Shown here one piece after another: positions 5,688 through 7,757 of a DNA stretch of 7,757 nucleotides. The number at the start of each line of letters is the position of its first letter. The stretch's first letter is position 1. This DNA is from Acidobacteriota bacterium. GTDB lineage: Bacteria > Acidobacteriota > UBA6911 > RPQK01 > JADFOI01. The DNA is taken from the NCBI GenBank assembly GCA_029942065.1, contig JAPYTY010000090.1, positions 1 to 7,757 on the forward strand, read 5' to 3'. A program made the position numbers and the translations under genes. The notes below the pieces were generated by a model. It worked only from the letters and a program-made list of their open reading frames with translations. It had not been told where the DNA came from and made no database searches.

Positions 5688-6632
5688 ATGCCGGACCTGG
5701 ATCATGCAAAATTTGAAATTCAATGGCCTGAAGGGCGGCCTTTTCAGGTTATTGGCCTGGGTCTGAACGCTGTGGATTGGATCTACGTCCTTCCTCGTTT
5801 CCCCGCCCATGGCGGTAAAGTGCAAATCGAGAGTATCCATAAGCTGGGAGGCGGTCAGGTCGCCACCGCTTCCGCCCTGTGCGCCCGGTACGGCTTGAAG
5901 GTGCGTTATGTGGGGCGGGTGGGCGATGACGAAATCGGTAAGTTTTCACTCGCCGACCTTCAGTCAGAACCGATGGATGTGTCCTGCGTCGACAAGGTTC
6001 CCGGTGCTTCCAGCCAGTATGCCACGATCCTGGTGGACCGTCCCACCGGGGAAAGGACTATTTTGTGGGACCGCGATTCTCGCCTGCTCTACCAGGGTGG
6101 AGAACTCAATCGCGACCAGCTGGTCGAGGGGCAGCTCCTGCATCTGGACGGCCACGACCAGGTGGCTTCGATCCAGGCCGCGCGGTGGGCGCAAGAGGCG
6201 AATATGAAGGTTTCACTGGACATCGATAGGGTACGACCGGGAGTAGAAGAGCTTTTAGGTCTGATTGATTTCCTGATTCCCAGCCTCAACTTTGTTCAAC
6301 AGTTTTCCGGCAGTCAGGACTGGAGAAAAGGCCTGCTGGGGCTTTCCCAGCACACCGCAGGGTTTGTGGGAGTCACCCGGGGAAGCCAGGGCGCGGCGGC
6401 CCTGTGGGAAGGGGATGTTGTTGAAATTCCCGGAATCCCTGTCGAGAGTGTCGATACCACCGGGGCCGGGGATGTTTTCCACGGCGCTTTTATCTTTGCG
6501 CTCCTCGAGAATCACAGCGTTGGCAAGTGTCTTCGCTTCGCCAATACGGCCGCAGCCCTGTCCTGCACCCGCTATGGTGCACGGGGGGGGATTCCTTCCC
6601 TGGAGGCAGTTTTTTCGAAGATGGGAGATTAG
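5688..6632 (+). CDS. PfkB-family (ribokinase-like) carbohydrate kinase
   Basis: This 314-residue cytoplasmic kinase transfers phosphate from ATP to a sugar or nucleoside hydroxyl. After a short leader the first strand reads VIGLGLNAVDWIYVLPRFP (21-39); the Asp30 region normally contacts the substrate. PfkB signature 1 is the GGGQVATASALCARYG segment (54-69), with VGRVGDDEIG (75-84) after it. Signature 2 is DTTGAGDVFHGAF (256-268), with the anion hole GAGD (259-262) and catalytic base Asp262. Length and domain order are normal. The sugar cannot be named: the sequence looks more like the general sulfofructose- or ribokinase-type branch than 6-phosphofructokinase, but that is an impression. The ATG at 5688 is 14 bases after radC and lacks a ribosome binding site, which suggests translational coupling. 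A perfect 8-bp hairpin follows the stop. Confidence 0.92.
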   Translation: MPDLDHAKFEIQWPEGRPFQVIGLGLNAVDWIYVLPRFPAHGGKVQIESIHKLGGGQVATASALCARYGLKVRYVGRVGDDEIGKFSLADLQSEPMDVSCVDKVPGASSQYATILVDRPTGERTILWDRDSRLLYQGGELNRDQLVEGQLLHLDGHDQVASIQAARWAQEANMKVSLDIDRVRPGVEELLGLIDFLIPSLNFVQQFSGSQDWRKGLLGLSQHTAGFVGVTRGSQGAAALWEGDVVEIPGIPVESVDTTGAGDVFHGAFIFALLENHSVGKCLRFANTAAALSCTRYGARGGIPSLEAVFSKMGD

Positions 6633-6634
6633 TG

Positions 6635-6658
6635 GCCCGGATTTTGAATCATCCGGGC
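6635..6658 (+). other. Perfect 8-bp hairpin after the PfkB gene
   Basis: GCCCGGAT (6635-6642) and ATCCGGGC (6651-6658) form a stable GC-rich stem with an 8-base loop, starting 2 bases after the stop codon. The bases after it (TATAATTGC) are not a T-run, so termination is uncertain. The stem abuts the -10 candidate of the next gene and could also be an operator or message stabiliser. Confidence 0.5.
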
Positions 6659-6664
6659 TATAAT
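6659..6664 (+). promoter_or_regulatory. Consensus -10 hexamer (TATAAT) of the secreted-protein gene
   Basis: TATAAT matches the sigma-70 -10 consensus exactly and lies 16 bases before the ATG at 6681, predicting a 5' leader of about 10 bases. There is no good -35 box at the right distance, since that position falls inside the hairpin at 6635-6658. This suggests that the next gene has its own promoter, perhaps dependent on an activator. Confidence 0.45.
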
Positions 6665-6680
6665 TGCATCCCAATACCTA

Positions 6681-7463
6681 ATGAAAAGGATTCTTCTCGT
6701 ACCATTTTTTTTGCTGGTTTTTGCCAGCCTGGGGGCTCAAGCCGACCTCAGGCCGGAAGAGATCGTTGAGCGTTTTGCGGCAAGGGAATCGGAGTTCAGG
6801 GAGCTGTGGCAGCAGTACACCTATACTCAAAACATCGTTTTTCAGGTTCTGGATGACCGAGGAGAGGTCCAGGAGCAGAGGGAGATGTCGGTGGAGGTGT
6901 ACTTCACCAAGGAGGGCAAGAGAGAGACGCGCACCCTGGACGATTACGGCAGACTGAGATCGGTGAGGGTGAGCCAGGAGGACATTGACGATGCCGTTCA
7001 TCGACAGCCCTTTGTACTGACCACCGAAGAGCGTCCCTTCTACAAGGTCGATTACCGCGGAGAGGAGCAAGTGGATGAACTCTATACCTATGTCTTTGAT
7101 ATTGAACCGCGCAGAATCCAGAAAGGAAAACGCTATTTCGAGGGGCGTATCTGGGTCGATGACCTGGATTTTCAGATCGTGAGATCGGTGGGTAAGGTGG
7201 TTCCGGACTACCGGGACAACAAGTTTCCCAAGTTTGAAACCCTCCGCCAGCAGGTGGACGGTGAGCACTGGTTTCCGGTCTGGACCGAAGCCGATGATGT
7301 CCTGCGATTCGGTAGAGGGCGGTCGGTCCGAGTCAGAGAATTGATCATCTATGAAAACTTCCAGAAGTTCGAGGTCAACACCTCGATCATCTACGAACCG
7401 ATCGAGGGGCAGGAGCCGGATGAAGCTCCCAGCCCCGAAGAAGTTGCTCCCGAAGAGCCTTAG
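6681..7463 (+). CDS. Secreted protein of unknown function, LolA/LolB-like in outline
   Basis: The 260-residue protein opens with a Sec signal peptide: MKR, a hydrophobic run (ILLVPFFLLVFASLG, 4-18) and an AQA cleavage site at about 21, with no lipobox cysteine. The mature part is rich in beta-strand-like segments. Landmarks are LWQQYTYTQNIVFQVLD (42-58), PFVLTTEERPFYKVDYRG (110-127), YFEGRIWVDDLDFQIVRS (153-170), FPKFETLRQQVDGEHWFP (183-200) and IYENFQKFEVN (224-234), before a Pro/Glu-rich acidic tail. The pattern 'RIWVDD..QIV', an invariant FP.FET and 'DD.LRF' recalls periplasmic proteins I know as conserved hypotheticals in Acidobacteriota, with a layout like LolA-type outer-membrane lipoprotein-sorting folds. 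Lipoprotein transport is only a structural guess. The start at 6681 gives a clean signal peptide. A strong TATAAT precedes it, so it is probably transcribed separately from the PfkB gene. Confidence 0.82.
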   Translation: MKRILLVPFFLLVFASLGAQADLRPEEIVERFAARESEFRELWQQYTYTQNIVFQVLDDRGEVQEQREMSVEVYFTKEGKRETRTLDDYGRLRSVRVSQEDIDDAVHRQPFVLTTEERPFYKVDYRGEEQVDELYTYVFDIEPRRIQKGKRYFEGRIWVDDLDFQIVRSVGKVVPDYRDNKFPKFETLRQQVDGEHWFPVWTEADDVLRFGRGRSVRVRELIIYENFQKFEVNTSIIYEPIEGQEPDEAPSPEEVAPEEP

Positions 7464-7527
7464 ACTGCACCACCAAGACACAAAGAAGAGATTCACCACA
7501 AAGGCACAAAGACACAGAGAAGACTGC
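7462..7527 (+). repeat. CACCACAAAGGCACAAAGACACAG-type short interspersed repeat with flanking direct repeats
   Basis: Two related 19-mers, CACCACCAAGACACAAAGA (7468-7486) and CACCACAAAGGCACAAAGA (7494-7512), agree at 17 positions with a 26-base offset, followed by CACAGAGAAG. This kind of A/C/G-only sequence is a widespread intergenic repeat in environmental bacteria, often mistranslated as 'TKAQRHRE' proteins. AGACTGC occurs on both sides (7462-7468 and 7521-7527), like a 7-bp target-site duplication; the left copy starts within the TAG stop of the preceding gene. Whether the element moves is inference. Confidence 0.75.
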
Positions 7528-7573
7528 CCCAGGGCGGGGCGCTCTGAGCCAGACTCTCCCGCTCCTTCGGAGC
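7526..7573 (+). terminator. Two small GC-rich hairpins downstream of the secreted-protein gene
   Basis: GCCCC-AGGGC-GGGGC (7526-7540) and GCTCC-TTC-GGAGC (7561-7573) are perfect 5-bp stems within about 110 bases of the stop. Neither is followed by a T-run, so factor-independent termination is doubtful. They may be 3'-end processing structures or parts of the repeat cluster. Confidence 0.25.
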
Positions 7574-7636
7574 AATGCCGGAGAAGCTAGCTAGCCGTTG
7601 TAGCAGCCGCTTATTAGCCCGACTCTCTCACACCCG

Positions 7637-7757
7637 CTCTACTGCATCGGCGCCATGATCCGTCCTGACTGTGTGGCTTTCGTTCGGTCTCCTCAGCGTG
7701 CCGTACAGTACGCTTCCGGGGGCCTCATCTCATGCGCCTTGTCAGGCCGGCCCTGAC
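7637..7757. repeat. Palindromic repeat element, copy B (diverged, right end outside window)
   Basis: This stretch aligns with 3130-3245 on the same strand through identical blocks in the same order and nearly the same spacing: CTCTACTGCA (7637-7646), ATCCGTCCTGACTGTG (7658-7673), TCGGTCTCCTC (7684-7694), GTACGC (7708-7713) and TTGTCAGGCCGGC (7739-7751). From first to last block is 115 bases here and 116 in copy A. The arm CCGTCCTGAC (7660-7669) with GTCAGGCCGG (7741-7750) is kept. The central hairpin has a different sequence (AGCGTGC 7695-7701 with GTACGCT 7708-7714, one G-T pair). The outer GGATGGTTTCG arm of copy A has no counterpart here, so the ends differ or are lost. Confidence 0.75.

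Larger units (their letters stand above)
7464..7757. other. Gene-free 3' region filled with repeats
   Basis: No protein gene is supported in the last 294 bases. In order it holds the CACCACAAAG-type repeat, two small hairpins, a GCTAGCTAGC palindrome (7586-7595), a loose direct repeat (AGCCAGACTCTCCCGCTC 7547-7564 against AGCCCGACTCTC...CCGCTC 7616-7639) and copy B of the palindromic element up to the edge. Confidence 0.65.

Noticed and set aside
6678..7499. 273-codon open frame on the minus strand, longer than the plus-strand gene it overlaps
   Set aside because: It lies almost wholly antisense to the secreted-protein gene, which has a signal peptide, a -10 box and family-like blocks. The minus translation shows no recognisable domain and runs into the repeat at 7468-7499.
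7637..7757. Complete insertion sequence
   Set aside because: No transposase reading frame is visible and the visible part is only about 120 bases, so it is treated as a non-coding repeat.

Overview
The window looks like a chromosomal segment of a moderately GC-rich bacterium, most likely an Acidobacteriota member or close relative. The pointers are a small four-segment membrane protein resembling the DUF6677 family, a secreted protein of a type I associate with Acidobacteriota (RIWVDD, FPKFET and DDVLRF blocks), and the dispersed repeats between genes. This assignment is inference from remembered family patterns; no search was run.

Layout. On the minus strand, reading from 2441 down to 1, there is a two-gene serine-synthesis unit: a class V PLP aminotransferase (2441-1299), then D-3-phosphoglycerate dehydrogenase serA (from 1239, cut by the window edge). 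A 142-bp divergent region (2442-2583) separates it from a plus-strand series: a DUF6677-like membrane protein (2584-2946), an overlapping 55-residue membrane protein (2943-3110), a 184-bp palindromic repeat element (3107-3290), a VanZ-like protein (3306-3713) and a YheT-like alpha/beta hydrolase (3732-4781). A repeat-rich gene-free stretch follows (4782-5011). Then come a RadC/JAB protein whose N-terminus is out of frame with any start codon (coding similarity from about 5035, first in-frame ATG 5080, end 5673), a PfkB-family sugar kinase (5688-6632) and a secreted protein (6681-7463). The last 294 bases are gene-free and hold two kinds of repeat, including a second copy of the palindromic element.

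How the genes relate. The aminotransferase and SerA plausibly perform consecutive steps: SerA makes 3-phosphohydroxypyruvate, and the aminotransferase is well placed to convert it to phosphoserine in place of a classical SerC. The two small membrane proteins are translationally coupled. VanZ/YheT and RadC/PfkB form tight pairs, but I see no shared pathway and read them as general housekeeping or envelope genes.

The most interesting features are non-coding. The palindromic element occurs twice (3107-3290 and about 7637-7757), with identical blocks around a hairpin whose sequence changes while its pairing is kept. There are also heptamer/octamer tandem repeats (4876-4925), a CACCACAAAG-type short repeat flanked by 7-bp direct repeats (7462-7527), and a possible frameshift at a TTTCCCA heptamer in radC. 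Shine-Dalgarno sites are weak throughout, and several starts lie just downstream of a -10-like hexamer.
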